Translations under genes and position numbers: made by a program
Notes under the pieces: model-generated
Databases searched by the model: none
What the model saw: only the letters and a program-made list of their open reading frames with translations
What the model was told of the DNA's origin: nothing
In this document: piece after piece, positions 1 to 10,100 of the stretch
Position numbering within the stretch: the first letter of the stretch is position 1
Layout of the letters: every line of letters starts with the position of its first letter
DNA from: Candidatus Brocadiaceae bacterium
GTDB lineage: Bacteria > Planctomycetota > Brocadiia > SM23-32
Direction: 5' to 3'
DNA length: 34,432 bases
Assembly: GCA_003551565.1 (NCBI GenBank)
Contig: PUMZ01000124.1
Span: 1-34,432 of the forward strand

Positions 1-49
1 ATCGGCGCACACTTTTACGATTTGAGAGCCCCTGTTTTTGAGACCCCTT

Positions 50-68
50 CCGGGTTGCTGCAACCCGG
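50..68. other. Stem-loop downstream of the HU gene
   Basis: An 8-bp perfect inverted repeat (CCGGGTTG / CAACCCGG, 3-base loop) lies 18 bases past the HU stop codon. No U-run follows it on the minus strand, so it is not a canonical intrinsic terminator; it could stabilise the 3' end of the transcript. Confidence 0.4.
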
Positions 69-85
69 TGATATTTTCCATTTCC

Positions 86-391
86 TTAAAGTCTTCCCAA
101 ACACTCCTGCACCGCCTCGCCCATCTTCTTCCCCGTCTTGAATCTCACAGCTACACCGTCTTCAGTATAGACCGTTTCGCCCGTCCTCGGATTCCTTGCC
201 TTTCTCCCCCTTTTCGTCCTCGGTTCAAAAACCCCGAAATCCCGAAGCTCCAGCCGGTTGCCCGAGCCAAGCTCTTCTATGATTTGATCAAAAACGCTCT
301 TGATAATATCGCCGGCCTCCATATGTGTCATATCATGCCTCTTCGCCACCGCTTTTGCCAGGTCCTTCTTCGTTACCGTGCGAGCTGCCAT
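86..391 (-). CDS. HU/IHF family DNA-binding protein
   Basis: A 101-residue histone-like protein of the HU/IHF family, which binds and bends DNA as a dimer and helps organise the nucleoid. The N-terminal helical half (KKDLAKAVAKRHDM... IIKSVFDQIIEEL) is followed by the family beta-arm signature (residues ~46-75, LRDFGVFEPRTKRGRKARNP), where the Arg/Lys-rich arm contacts the minor groove, and a short basic C-terminus (RFKTGKKM). Its length matches the family (~90-100 aa). The ATG at 391 is preferred over one 14 codons upstream because a GGAGGG ribosome-binding site sits 8 bases before it. It stands alone, reading away from the tRNA fragment. If the tRNA-linked element hypothesis holds, this could be an element-borne rather than a chromosomal HU; the sequence alone does not decide that. 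Confidence 0.93.
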   Translation of the reverse strand: MAARTVTKKDLAKAVAKRHDMTHMEAGDIIKSVFDQIIEELGSGNRLELRDFGVFEPRTKRGRKARNPRTGETVYTEDGVAVRFKTGKKMGEAVQECLGRL

Positions 392-433
392 GTCGCTAGC
401 CCTCCATACGATTGGAATATCAGTAAGTCTCAA

Positions 434-1090
434 CAGATACGCTTATAACATACGCCAAAACACACCGGGATGTCAAGGTCTGAATGCGGCCCCGATGCCT
501 GCACCTTTTAACCTCTCAGGTGGGGCACTGGCTTCTCTCTGAGACCTCACAGAATCGCTCACAAGGCGATCTTTGAATGGTGTAAGGGGGTAGGCACCTC
601 GGTTTTTATTTCATAAGATTTTCTCTTCTTTTTTTGTGTTTTTTCGGGCTTGGTTCCAGAGTGCAAGTGCCGGCTGAATGTTTTGGAATACAGGTTTGAT
701 ATTGTAACACTTCACACGGAATTGGACTTTTGCCCCAACATGGCTGGACCTTACGGGGCAGAAAGGCCGACTCTGCGAGAACGCTTTTATGAGGGAATCA
801 CCCGATAGCATCACTCCGGAATCCGGCAGCAAGGCGCAATCCCAGCGATCGGTGTTTTCCAGTTGCAGACAGCGGGTTATTCCGGTAGAATCAATGATAA
901 GCGTGGTGTGGCTGGAAGATGCTCAGAAGCTGGCATATGAGGCTTTGGAGCGTGATCCGGGTCGCATCGTGTTTGTAACGTGTGGGGCGATGGGATCGAC
1001 TTTCATTGTCCGGGTTCTTTTTACTCATCAATTGACCGCTTTTAGTCCCCCTGATAGTAAAATCCATGAAATGATAGCAATTGAGGAAGA
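434..1090. other. Gene-poor stretch, AT-richer than its surroundings
   Basis: No ORF here has both a ribosome-binding site and recognisable content. One plus-strand ORF (789-1103, 104 codons) has fairly protein-like composition in its second half but no Shine-Dalgarno sequence and no family I recognise; it may be a decayed or very short gene. The base composition is visibly less GC-rich than the GH3 gene that follows, with T-rich tracts around 605-650. This would fit the degenerate end of an integrated element. Confidence 0.4.
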
Positions 1091-1091
1091 T

Positions 1092-1116
1092 GAAAAGGGC
1101 TGAGAAGCCCGTTTTC
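1092..1116. terminator. Two-way terminator-like hairpin
   Basis: GGGCT-GAGA-AGCCC has a GNRA-type loop and is flanked by GAAAA on the left and GTTTTC on the right, so it could end transcription in either direction. A second, overlapping 8-bp inverted repeat (CTGAGAAG at 1100-1107 with CTTCTCAG at 1120-1127) could form an alternative structure. It lies immediately before the tRNA-Arg fragment. Confidence 0.5.
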
Positions 1117-1139
1117 AGCCTTCTCAGGGTTTCAAGATA

Positions 1140-1188
1140 CGGTTTCCTAAACCGCAGGTCGCAGGTTCGAGTCCTGCCGGGCGTACCA
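1140..1188 (+). pseudogene. 3' half of tRNA-Arg(CCT), probable attachment-site remnant
   Basis: From 1140 onward the sequence is a textbook tRNA 3' half. It has four pairs of the anticodon stem (CGGT/ACCG) around loop TTCCTAA with anticodon CCT (1146-1148), a 5-base variable loop, a 5-bp T stem with loop TTCGAGT, the 3' acceptor strand CGGGCGT, discriminator A and an encoded CCA ending at 1188. Upstream the match stops: position 1139 mispairs, no D arm of normal length exists, and a tRNA drawn to the nearest acceptor-like bases would be too long for a class I tRNA. The intact tRNA is therefore not here. Integrative elements often duplicate exactly this 3' segment of their target tRNA, so this is most simply the distal attachment site, with the element lying to the left. 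Confidence 0.72.
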
Positions 1189-1194
1189 CCCTTC

Positions 1195-1237
1195 AAAGCC
1201 CCGGAAGTCGCCTGAAAAGCCCATCCGGGGCTTTTTT
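1195..1237 (+). terminator. Intrinsic terminator after the tRNA fragment
   Basis: A 10-bp stem (AAAGCCCCGG / CCGGGGCTTT, overlapping the T-run) with a 20-base loop ends in six T residues. It is 6 bases past the CCA of the tRNA-Arg fragment and is likely the original terminator of that tRNA gene. That supports this side being the ancestral chromosomal flank. Confidence 0.75.
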
Positions 1238-1462
1238 ATGGGCTTGTCAGTTAAAGTCCACTTTTCCCGATCCGTCTCCGTTTGTTCATGCCCCTCCCAC
1301 ACTAAGGCCCTTTGTTGATTCGCTTTGCATTACAGTTCGTAGAGAGCCCCTTCAGGAGCTCTGGAATCCGGAAAAAACAACGCTAATTCAGGAACACTTG
1401 AAAACGCCATCGCCTTCATAGTACACTCTGTTCTATCGTGAACCTCCCTTACTGGATAAAAT

Positions 1463-1519
1463 GTTGTTAAATAAACAACTATTACACAATAAGTTAGGCT
1501 CCCGTGTATATGTACATAT
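1463..1519. promoter_or_regulatory. Palindromes upstream of the GH3 gene, possible operators
   Basis: In the AT-rich leader of the GH3 gene, GTTGTT-AAATA-AACAAC (1463-1479) is an inverted repeat and ATATGTACATAT (1508-1519) is a perfect 12-bp palindrome about 32 bases before the ribosome-binding site. Both are suitable for dimeric regulators, for example a sugar-responsive repressor. I could not identify a convincing -35/-10 pair. The rest of 1238-1562 shows nothing else. Confidence 0.35.
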
Positions 1520-1562
1520 GCAAAAGCGCCTGAAATATTGGGATTAATGTGGAGGAAATGCT

Positions 1563-4043
1563 GTGGCCGGAAACAATCCTGTGGATATGGAAGCTGTGGA
1601 GGACGAAGTGAAGGGTTTGCTGGAGCGCATGACGCTGGAGGAGAAGGCATGTTTGCTTACCGGCCTTGATTTCTGGCATCTGCGCGGTGTCGAACGCCTC
1701 GGTGTTGAACCGGGGGTGCGCTGCACGGACTGCGGGCACGGCGTAACTCCCCTGAACGACACCCCGATCAATGGCACCTGTTTTCCCACCGGTGTGGGAC
1801 AGGCCGCCACATGGAACGCGAATTTGCTCGAAGAACTCGGCGGGGTGCTGGGCAGTGAAACCAGGGCGCTTGGCAGCCAGGTTCTTCTCGCCCCCAAGGT
1901 CACATTGCACCGGCTGCCGGTCGGGGGACGCAATTTTGAGACCTATTCGGAAGATCCGCTGCTGGCCGGCAAGCTGGGTGCGGCCGTGATCCGCGGGATT
2001 CAGTCCCGGGGTGCCGCCGCATGTGTCAAGGCTTTTACCGCCAACAACCAGCAGGTTGATCAGTCCAGCGTGAGCGTCGAGGTGGACGAACGTACGCTGC
2101 GTGAGATCTATTGTACCGCTTTCCGTATCTGCATCGAAGAAGCCGGTCCTCTGGCCCTGATGACCAGCTACAACCGCGTTAACGGCGATTATGCCTCGGC
2201 AAACCGCCATTTGATCCGCGATATTGTCAAGGAGGATTGGGGCTACCGGGGAGTGGTGCTTTCGGACTGGCGTGGAGTGCATGGCCCGGAAAGCATTGCG
2301 GCGGGACTGGATCTGGAGATGCCGGGTCCCGGCAAGTTTATGAGAACCGGCGATATTATGGATGCTCTGGAGCGTGGGGAGCTGTCTGAGGCGGACCTGG
2401 ATGATCGTGCAGGGCGCGTACTGCGCCTGATCCTGGCATGCCGGCGCGACGAATTGCCGGCGGCGGAGGGCCCCGATACCCCTTCGCACGGCCGGCTGGC
2501 GCGGCGTGTGGCAGAGGAATCGATCGTATTGCTCAAGAACGAAGGCGCCCTGCTGCCGGTGGACAGGGATGCACTGCGCACCGTGGCGGTTATCGGCCCC
2601 AATGCGCGGGAAGCCAGGCTGGGGGGGATGGGCAGCGCAAGCGTATGCCCCCCCTACGCAGTCGGCCCACTGCAGGGACTGATCGAGGCAACGGAAGGTC
2701 AGGTGGAGATCTCCCACGAAGAAGGGTGCTGCCTGATCGGCACCTGCCTGGCTATCCCGTCCGGCGCCCTTCTCCCCCCGTCCGGCTGTGAAGGCGAGGG
2801 ACTCAGAGCCGAGTACTTCCGTCGTAACGACCTGGCCGGAACACCGTACCGGGTGGAATATCACGAGCAGGTCGATTTTTCATGGGGATGGGCTTCGGCC
2901 GTTCCGGGGCTGCCCGTACACAATTACGGCGTGCGGTGGAGCGGCCGGATAAGGGCACGCGAATCGGGTACGCACGGAATCGGGGCGTTCACAGCCGGCG
3001 GCGGTTTCAGACTCTACATCAACGGGGAACTGGCTTTGGACGAATGGAGTGATCCGGACGAGGATGCCACATGTGTTGAGGCAGAGGCCACATGCGATTT
3101 GCGCCTGGAGGCAGGGGAAACGTTGGATGTTCGGCTCGAATACGGAAAGGTCTGCCACCCCGCCGCCGTACGGCTGGTATGGCGGGAGCCCGGTGGAATC
3201 GACGGCGTGCAACGTGCCGCTGAGGCCGCGGCGCGCGCCGACCTCGCCGTCGTCTGCGCGGGCCTCTCCAACGTCCATGAAGGCGGAACCATGGATCGTG
3301 CGGATATGGGCCTGCCCGGCGACCAGAACAGGCTCATAAGGGAGGTGGCCGCAGCAAACCCCCGAACCGTGGTGGTGCTCTTTGGCGGCAATCCCCTGGA
3401 TATGACCTCCTGGATTGACGAAGTGCCGGCGGTCCTGCAGGCCTGGTATCCCGGCCAGGAGGGGGGAAACGCGCTTGCACATATCCTGTTCGGCGACGTC
3501 AATCCGTCGGGCAAACTTCCTGATACGTTCTGGCGCCGGCTTGAGGATTGTCCGGCCTGGCCCCACTATCCCGGCGACGGGCAGCAGGTGCATTATTCCG
3601 AGGGCCTCTTTACGGGCTATCGCCGTGCAGAAAACCACCGCCGCGTGGAACCGCTTTTCCCCTTTGGATACGGCCTCTCTTATACCAGCTTCCGGCTGGA
3701 CGGACTGAGAATATCGAGCGATACCCTTAAAAACGGCGAAACATTGAACCTCTCCGTTGACCTGACCAACACCGGCGACCGTACCGGAAAGGAAGTGCTG
3801 CAGCTTTACGTGAGGGAAAAAGACCCCGCAGTTCGGCGTCCCCTTTACGAGCTGAAGGGCTTTTGCAAGGTTGAGCTGCAGGCAGGCGAAACCCGTGAAA
3901 TCAACTTTACTTTGTGCGAACGCGATCTGGCATTCTACGATGTGGAACGCAAAAGCTGGCGCGCCAGGCCCGGCGAGTTCGAGGCAAGGGTCGGAAGTCA
4001 TTCACGCGACGGCCTGAGTGCCGGGTTCCGATATTGCGGATGA
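1563..4043 (+). CDS. Glycoside hydrolase family 3 beta-glycosidase with PA14 insertion
   Basis: An 826-residue GH3 enzyme, likely a beta-glucosidase removing non-reducing-end sugars by a retaining mechanism. The (beta/alpha)8 domain carries HRLPVGGRNFETYSEDP, MTSYNRVNG and VVLSDWRGVHG, with Asp235 as expected nucleophile. The alpha/beta-sandwich domain is interrupted by a PA14 domain (residues ~412-542) and resumes with the acid/base-region motif HEGGTMDRADMGLP and GYGLSYT. An Fn3-like domain follows (~728-800). No signal peptide is visible, so it is probably cytoplasmic and acts on imported oligosaccharides. The GTG start is chosen because GGAGGA lies 6 bases upstream; the ATG at 1558 is out of frame and soon stops. 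Oddity: the usual Lys-His of the sugar-binding KHF motif reads KAF (Lys156-Ala157), which may change subsite -1 specificity. It stands as a single gene, convergent with the giant minus-strand gene. Confidence 0.93.
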   Translation: MAGNNPVDMEAVEDEVKGLLERMTLEEKACLLTGLDFWHLRGVERLGVEPGVRCTDCGHGVTPLNDTPINGTCFPTGVGQAATWNANLLEELGGVLGSETRALGSQVLLAPKVTLHRLPVGGRNFETYSEDPLLAGKLGAAVIRGIQSRGAAACVKAFTANNQQVDQSSVSVEVDERTLREIYCTAFRICIEEAGPLALMTSYNRVNGDYASANRHLIRDIVKEDWGYRGVVLSDWRGVHGPESIAAGLDLEMPGPGKFMRTGDIMDALERGELSEADLDDRAGRVLRLILACRRDELPAAEGPDTPSHGRLARRVAEESIVLLKNEGALLPVDRDALRTVAVIGPNAREARLGGMGSASVCPPYAVGPLQGLIEATEGQVEISHEEGCCLIGTCLAIPSGALLPPSGCEGEGLRAEYFRRNDLAGTPYRVEYHEQVDFSWGWASAVPGLPVHNYGVRWSGRIRARESGTHGIGAFTAGGGFRLYINGELALDEWSDPDEDATCVEAEATCDLRLEAGETLDVRLEYGKVCHPAAVRLVWREPGGIDGVQRAAEAAARADLAVVCAGLSNVHEGGTMDRADMGLPGDQNRLIREVAAANPRTVVVLFGGNPLDMTSWIDEVPAVLQAWYPGQEGGNALAHILFGDVNPSGKLPDTFWRRLEDCPAWPHYPGDGQQVHYSEGLFTGYRRAENHRRVEPLFPFGYGLSYTSFRLDGLRISSDTLKNGETLNLSVDLTNTGDRTGKEVLQLYVREKDPAVRRPLYELKGFCKVELQAGETREINFTLCERDLAFYDVERKSWRARPGEFEARVGSHSRDGLSAGFRYCG

Positions 4044-4051
4044 AAGATTAC

Positions 4052-4079
4052 CCCGCGTTGTTTTCTGAAACAACGCGGG
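4052..4079. terminator. Perfect 12-bp hairpin between convergent genes
   Basis: CCCGCGTTGTTT and AAACAACGCGGG pair perfectly around loop TCTG, 8 bases after the GH3 stop and 24 bases past the stop of the opposing giant gene. No poly-T tract follows on either strand beyond the bases within the stem. It is probably a shared transcript-end structure. Confidence 0.6.
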
Positions 4080-4103
4080 CGATCAACGGGCCAAGCCCGG
4101 CGA

Positions 4104-7100
4104 TCAGCAGCAGGAAGGATCAAACTTCCGCAACCGGCTCTTATTCCTGACAGCCAGAATCATAACCAGACCCGGCACAACGACCAGCAGAACAAGGGCA
4201 TACCAGCCGTGCATGAGCAGGTATGCCATGCCGGATACGGGCAGTAGCGCAGCACCCGTGATCATCCTGAGCGCGGGACGGCCTTCGATGGCCGCTGCGA
4301 GGCGCGGGCTATGCCTGTAATAAGCGGTCACAAAACCCCTTCCCGGGCGGTTTGTGAGCAGATACCGGTCTCTGAACTCGCGCAAAACCTGCACCTGTAG
4401 CGCATCGGCCGAACCAAACGCGGCGGTGGCTATAAAACAGTAGCTGCTGCCGGAGACGCGCCTGACTCTTTCAGCCCCGTCGCCGATACCGAAGACCACG
4501 CCGCTGAAATCGTCAGGATATTGAGGCCGGGTGATTTTGATGGCAGGATCGCCGCTTATTTCAACTATTACATACCCGTCGAACCCCTCCAGATAATGTT
4601 CGTGCTCCGGATCCGTCGGGACAGGTTCGCTGCGGGGCTCGCAAGCCACCCAGTCTTCGAGCGTTTTGTCGAACCAATAAACAATTTTATCGGAGGGCTC
4701 GGTGTAATAGATTTTCAGCATCACCTCGGTCATGTCCGTATCATCAAGGATGAGGAGCTGTGTGAAGGATGCCGTGGCCGAGTGACGGAAAGCTACACCG
4801 GTGGTGTTCTGCGTTCCGGTTGCGCAGACTTCGCCGCCGTCGGTCTCCACAGCGGTACCCTGTCGGGTGTCGACGGACGGCTCGCCGGACCTGGCGACGC
4901 CGGCGCTTCCGGTGGTTTCGGCGCCGAGCCATGGATCAAAATCTACGTTGCCGACGATACCGTCGCCGAAGGCGCCGGGGTTGTCCTCATGGTCAGGACC
5001 GGTATCGTCGCCCCACCAGTTGGAAGTCGCCTTCAGTGCCTCTCCCCCATCCCAAACGACGCCCTTTTCGTTGCCGAAGATGTTATTGAAAACAGCCAGG
5101 GCGTCCGGGGGCGAAGTTCCGGGCTCATTCACGATTCCGGCTGCTGAGCAGCGGGTTATCGTATTGTTCGACACCCTGGCTCCGCTCCCCGTCTCCAGTA
5201 TGTGGATTCCGTATCCGGCGTCTTCAATGCTGCAGCCGTAGATCCTTGCCCCCTCCCCCCCGACGGAAATACCTTTGACAACCTGGCCGTTGCGTCCCTC
5301 CGGTCCAGCCCCGTCGCCATCGAACCCGCAGACGCCGTCCACCACGTTGTCGCCGATCCTGGCATTATCGCCCAGGATGAGGATGCCGATTTCGGAGAAG
5401 TCCGCGATCCAGAACCCTTCCACCGTCACGTTCTCGGCTTCGATGGTGATGGCGACAACCTTGCATTCGGCCGAGATAAAGGTCGCATCCCGCCCTCCGG
5501 TCGAGCGCAACGTGAAGCCGTCGGCGCCTTCCGGTATCGTGATCGGGCCGAAATAAACGCCGGGCTCAACCACGACGGTATCGATTTCCGGATCGTCAAC
5601 GGCCGCATCGATCATATCCTGAATGACGCCCACGATCGTCAGGACGCCGCTCACAAACTCGATGTCGTAGTTGTCCGAAGTCAGACCGGAAGGTGTGATG
5701 CCGTATTCCCCCGTCTCCTCGCCGTCCGGCGCGCGGACGAACGCGAGTTCACCGCCCAGCACCGTGTCGTTTTCACCGGCGACAAAGCCGTCGTAAGTGA
5801 CGGTGAACGCGGGATCGTCCGAACCGTGAACTTTGAACTTGTCGTCGGCGGTGACGGTCAGCGGGGCGGGTGTGATCGCGAAGAGGGGCGGATCGGCTGC
5901 CATCACGAGAGTGTAATTATCGTCCACAGTAAGATCACCCAGCGTGAAGTCGTACTCGCCCGCGTCTTCGCCTTCCATGCGCCCGAGCGCACCGGTGATC
6001 GTATCCGTACCCACCAGATCGGTGTGCGTGCAGGTGAGTTCGGGGTCGTCTTCTCCGTAGACTTTACTCTGATCCGCGTCGGGAGTGATAACGATCTCCA
6101 GGGTCGAGATCGCGAAGGTGGGCGGTTCAGGCGCCAACACCAGCGAGTAATTGGGGCCGGCGGTCAATGTGCCTGTGGTGAAGGCATAATTGCCGACGTC
6201 CTCACCTTCCACGCGCCCCAGCGCGCCTGTGATCGTATCCGCACTCACCAGATCGGTGTGCGTGTAGGTGTATTCGGCGGGATCAGCCTCACCGTAAACC
6301 TTCCCCTGGCCCGCATCGGGAGTGATAACGACCTGCAGGGGGAAGATGTCCGCCTGCAGCTCCGGCTGCGCCAGCGTGTAGTTGCCGGCATCGTTGCCGC
6401 CGAGCGTCATGGCGGTTGCCACGTTAATATTTATGCCGACGCCGGACTGCGCAAACGTGCCCGTCCCGTGATTTTCCAGCGCAACGTCGTCACCGTCCAC
6501 AACGCCCGAAAGCTGCGCGCCGGTCACCACGGCGTCGGTCGTACCGTCGTACGCCCTGTCCTGAGCAACGGCGCCTGTCACGGTCAACTCTTTTGTATTC
6601 ACCGTCACGCTCACCGTGCCGCCGATGGCGTAAACGTCTTGATAACGCACGTCTTCCGGGGTGAAGGTCACACCGACGTCGTGCGTTCCGGCAGCGAGCA
6701 CATCGCCGGGGTTATCGAACGTAAAATCGCCGGCCAGACCGGTTTCATCGCCATCCAGAACCGATTCGGAGAGCGGCTGGCCGTAGGTGATGGCGGAGGT
6801 CGTCGGCCATGCAGCGACGATCAGGCCGAATTCAACGCTGACGTCAACATCCTCATCAATGCCTTCAAGCGTGTAGTTCAGCCCGATGAAAGGCTCGGGC
6901 GACGGATTGCCGTCCGGGACGAGATCGCCGTTGAGCTTCCACTCTGCGGCCATGTAGCCCGCCTCCGGTTCGGCGGTGAAATCGACGTCGGCGCCCGCAA
7001 GCACCGGCGTTCCGCTCACGATCCCAACATCGCCAACCTTTGCCGACAGCACGCCATTCTCGCCACCGGCCACTGCAAAATCGACGACAAAGGCGTCGGC

Positions 7101-10100
7101 CAGTCCCGGCGCAGGCTCCTGGACGTTAGCGGTGAGGAAGGGATAGGAGACCTTGGCTTCCCCGGCGTCGGCCACAATCGACCAGACATCGTCGAAGTCC
7201 CAGCCCGTGAAGGTCGCCCGGAGCATCATCTCCGCCGTGGTCCTGCCGTAAAGTTGCTCATCCGATCCGGCGCTCAGTGTCTGTCCGGTGGTCTCGACGT
7301 CCCAGTAGGAATCATTGACGCTGCCGCCGGCGTGCTTGCTGCCGGCCAGCCCGCCGACGTTTTCGGTACCCGTGACCTCATCCGCAGCGTAGCAATGATT
7401 GACGGATATTCCGGAGCCAATGTATCCTGCCAGTCCGCCGACACGTCTCTCGCCCAGAACGCTGCCGGTTGCATGGGAAAAACTTATGTGAGCAGGCGAG
7501 ACGACAGAAGCACTGTAGCCCGTAAGACCGCCGACATCATCTTTGCCTGTAACATCGCCTGTGGAATATGAGTATTCGATGATGCTGTTGTTCAGACAAG
7601 CTCCGGCCAGTCCGCCGGTATAGTTCCTGCCGCTCACGTTCACGCCGGCAGATGAATATCTGATCGCGCTGGAATTGTTCAACATTCCCACCAGCCCCCC
7701 TACAAAATTGTTGGAACTGATGACGTTCCCGGTCACGTGGACGCGTTCAATGATACTGGAATTATCTGAATATGCCGTCAGTCCGCCCACGGACATTCGT
7801 CCGTTAACGTTTATTTCTTCAAAAGTTAAGCTATAGATAAACGCGCCGTTGGCATATCCGAAGAGGCCGATATAATCCGCACCTGGCCGGTTGATGGTCA
7901 GGCCGCTGATGGTGTAAGCGCCTCCTTCTCCGTCCTCGCCCCTGAGGGAGCCGGTGAACCAGTCATAGTAGTCGCCGACCGGTTCAAAACCGGCGGCGCC
8001 ATTCCAGTTCACCGTATCCGAAGCGTCGATATTGTCGGTGAGCGCGTAGTGCGCGTCAGGTTCCACCATCATCGACTGAAGCTGGTGGACGTTGGCGATG
8101 CCGTAAGGCTCCAGTTCCGTTCCGCTGCCGGAGTCAAACGTCACATCGAACGGCTCAGAAACGGCCGCATCGAGGCCTGCCGCAGTGGCCTCGAGCGTGT
8201 AGCCCTCGCCGACAATTCCTATGAAGACGCCCGGGAATGCGGCCTCGCCGGCGGCGGCATCCACCACGGCCTCGCCCCAAAGGGCGACGTCGCCGTCCCG
8301 GACCGCGAGCGTAATCGAGTCGCCGGCGCCGCCGATCAGGTTCCCGTATGCATCCTGAACCTGCACACGCACGTCGGGGTCGAACGCGACCCCTGCGGGG
8401 CTGTCGCCGGGCTGCACGCTGAACGCGAGCTGCGTGGCCGGGCCCGGGTTGACGGTCAGTCCCGTGGTATTTTCAAGGTCGCCACCGGCCGTCGCATACA
8501 TTGCTTTGATCGTCCATGAGCCGGCTTTCTCCGTAGTATAGGCGCCGCCGACCCACCAGCCGCCCGCTTCCGAATCGATCGCCCACAGAGCGGCCTGAGT
8601 TACGTCGCCCAGATCTTCGTCTTCTTCATCGTACGCGGTGGCCGTGTATGCGACAGTCTGTCCGGCGGTTGCCGTATGGTCAACGGGACTGATCATTATA
8701 TAATCGATATTGGCAGGATCGGTAATCGTGCCGGTGGTGGTCGGTGCATCGTCGAGCGACAGCTCGTAGTTGCCGGCATGCACGCCGGCGAGCATGCTGT
8801 CCCCGGTCAGAGTGACGGTTTTATCCACCCCGACTTCCGCGTTTTCAAACACGGTGACCGGTATCAATGTCACGTCGTCACCCGGGACAACGCCATCAAG
8901 TTCGAGCGAATTATCATCGATCGTGGCCGCGGCATTGCCGTCGAAAATTTTGTCCAACACGGTAAATTCACCACCGATCGTCAGCGTCTTTTTCTCGACA
9001 GTCAGTATGCCGGGGACATAGGTGATGTCGTAGTTATCGAGCCCTGCGCCCTGCGCTTCGCCGATGGTGATCGCATAATCGCCCACCGCGGCCGCGGCCG
9101 GCGCGCCGTCGCTGGCCAGCGCGACGTCATCGACCCTGTCGTCACCGACCAGACCGTCGGTGCTGAACTCATCGCCGTCAAACGCGTAAAGCGTGCCGTA
9201 TTCCTTCCCGAAACTCTCGGCGGTTATTTCCAGCGCTTTCTTTCCGACAGTCAGCGTGCCGTGAACATAGGTGATGTCGTAGTTATCGAGTCCGGCACCC
9301 TGCACATCGCCCACGGTGATCTCGTAACCGTCCACCTCGGCCGCGGTCGGCGCACCGGCGCTGGCCAGCGTGACGTCATCGACACGGTCGTCGCCGAGCA
9401 GGCCAGTCACGTAAAAATCATCTGAAGGCGTCACTTCATCGAAAACCAGCTCATCTCCGTAGGTCTTGGTGCGGTCCTCGGCCGTTATCGTCAGGGCCGC
9501 CTTGACGACCTCGAAAGATCCGGAAGAGAGCGGCTCGAAACTGTAATTGGCAGCCTGCGCCGTTCCCATGTCAATGGTGGTGTTGTATGTGCCGACGGGA
9601 TTGAACTGCTCGTAGTCCGTGCCCAGCACAAACCCGGTGTCATCCAGGTCGCTTTCATCATCGCCGGGGACGAATCCTTCGTACTCGACCCGCACCGCCG
9701 GTGGAGCGTCGCCGTAGGTTATATCATCGGCAACGGCAGTGACCTGAAGGTTCTTCTTGTTCACCGTCACGCTCACCGTGCCTCCGACGGCGTAGGTCTC
9801 CTCGTACCGATCGTCGTCCGGGGTGAAGGTCACACCGACCTCGTGCGTTCCGGCCGCGAGCACATCGCCGGGGTTATCAAAAGTGAACTCGCCGGGCAGG
9901 CCCGCCTGGCCGCCGGTCAGATCCGATTCGGAGAGCGGTTGTCCGTAGGTGATGGCGGAGGCTGTCGGCCATGCGGTGACGATCAGGCCAAACTCGACAG
10001 TCACGTTGATGTCGTCATCGATGCCTTCGACCGTGCAGTTCAGCCCGATGAAGGGATCCGGGAGCGGGTTGCCGTCCGGAACGACATCGCCGTTGACCTT

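Noticed and set aside
789-1103. Plus-strand ORF of 104 codons next to the tRNA fragment
   Set aside because: There is no ribosome-binding site and no recognised family; its end lies inside a terminator-like hairpin. It is kept only as a possibility in the note on 434-1090.
1105-1188. A complete tRNA-Arg using AAGCCCG as 5' acceptor strand
   Set aside because: One acceptor mismatch, an outer anticodon-stem mismatch, no proper D arm and excess length; the 5' match is explained by the overlapping hairpin.
1090-1188. Group I intron interrupting tRNA-Arg(CCT)
   Set aside because: Such introns interrupt the anticodon loop, whereas here the match begins before the anticodon, and no 5' exon is seen upstream in the window.
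891-1196. Minus-strand ORF of 101 codons beginning MKGGTPGRTRTCDLRFRKP
   Set aside because: It is the reverse translation of the tRNA-Arg 3' half, a well-known false gene pattern, without a ribosome-binding site.
1494-2864. Minus-strand ORF of 456 codons over the GH3 gene
   Set aside because: It is antisense to a clear GH3 enzyme; no ribosome-binding site or family resemblance.
5202-7571. Plus-strand ORF of 789 codons inside the giant gene
   Set aside because: It is antisense to a strongly supported reading frame with clear MBG and beta-helix domains; its translation has no recognisable domain and arises from GC-rich codon bias.
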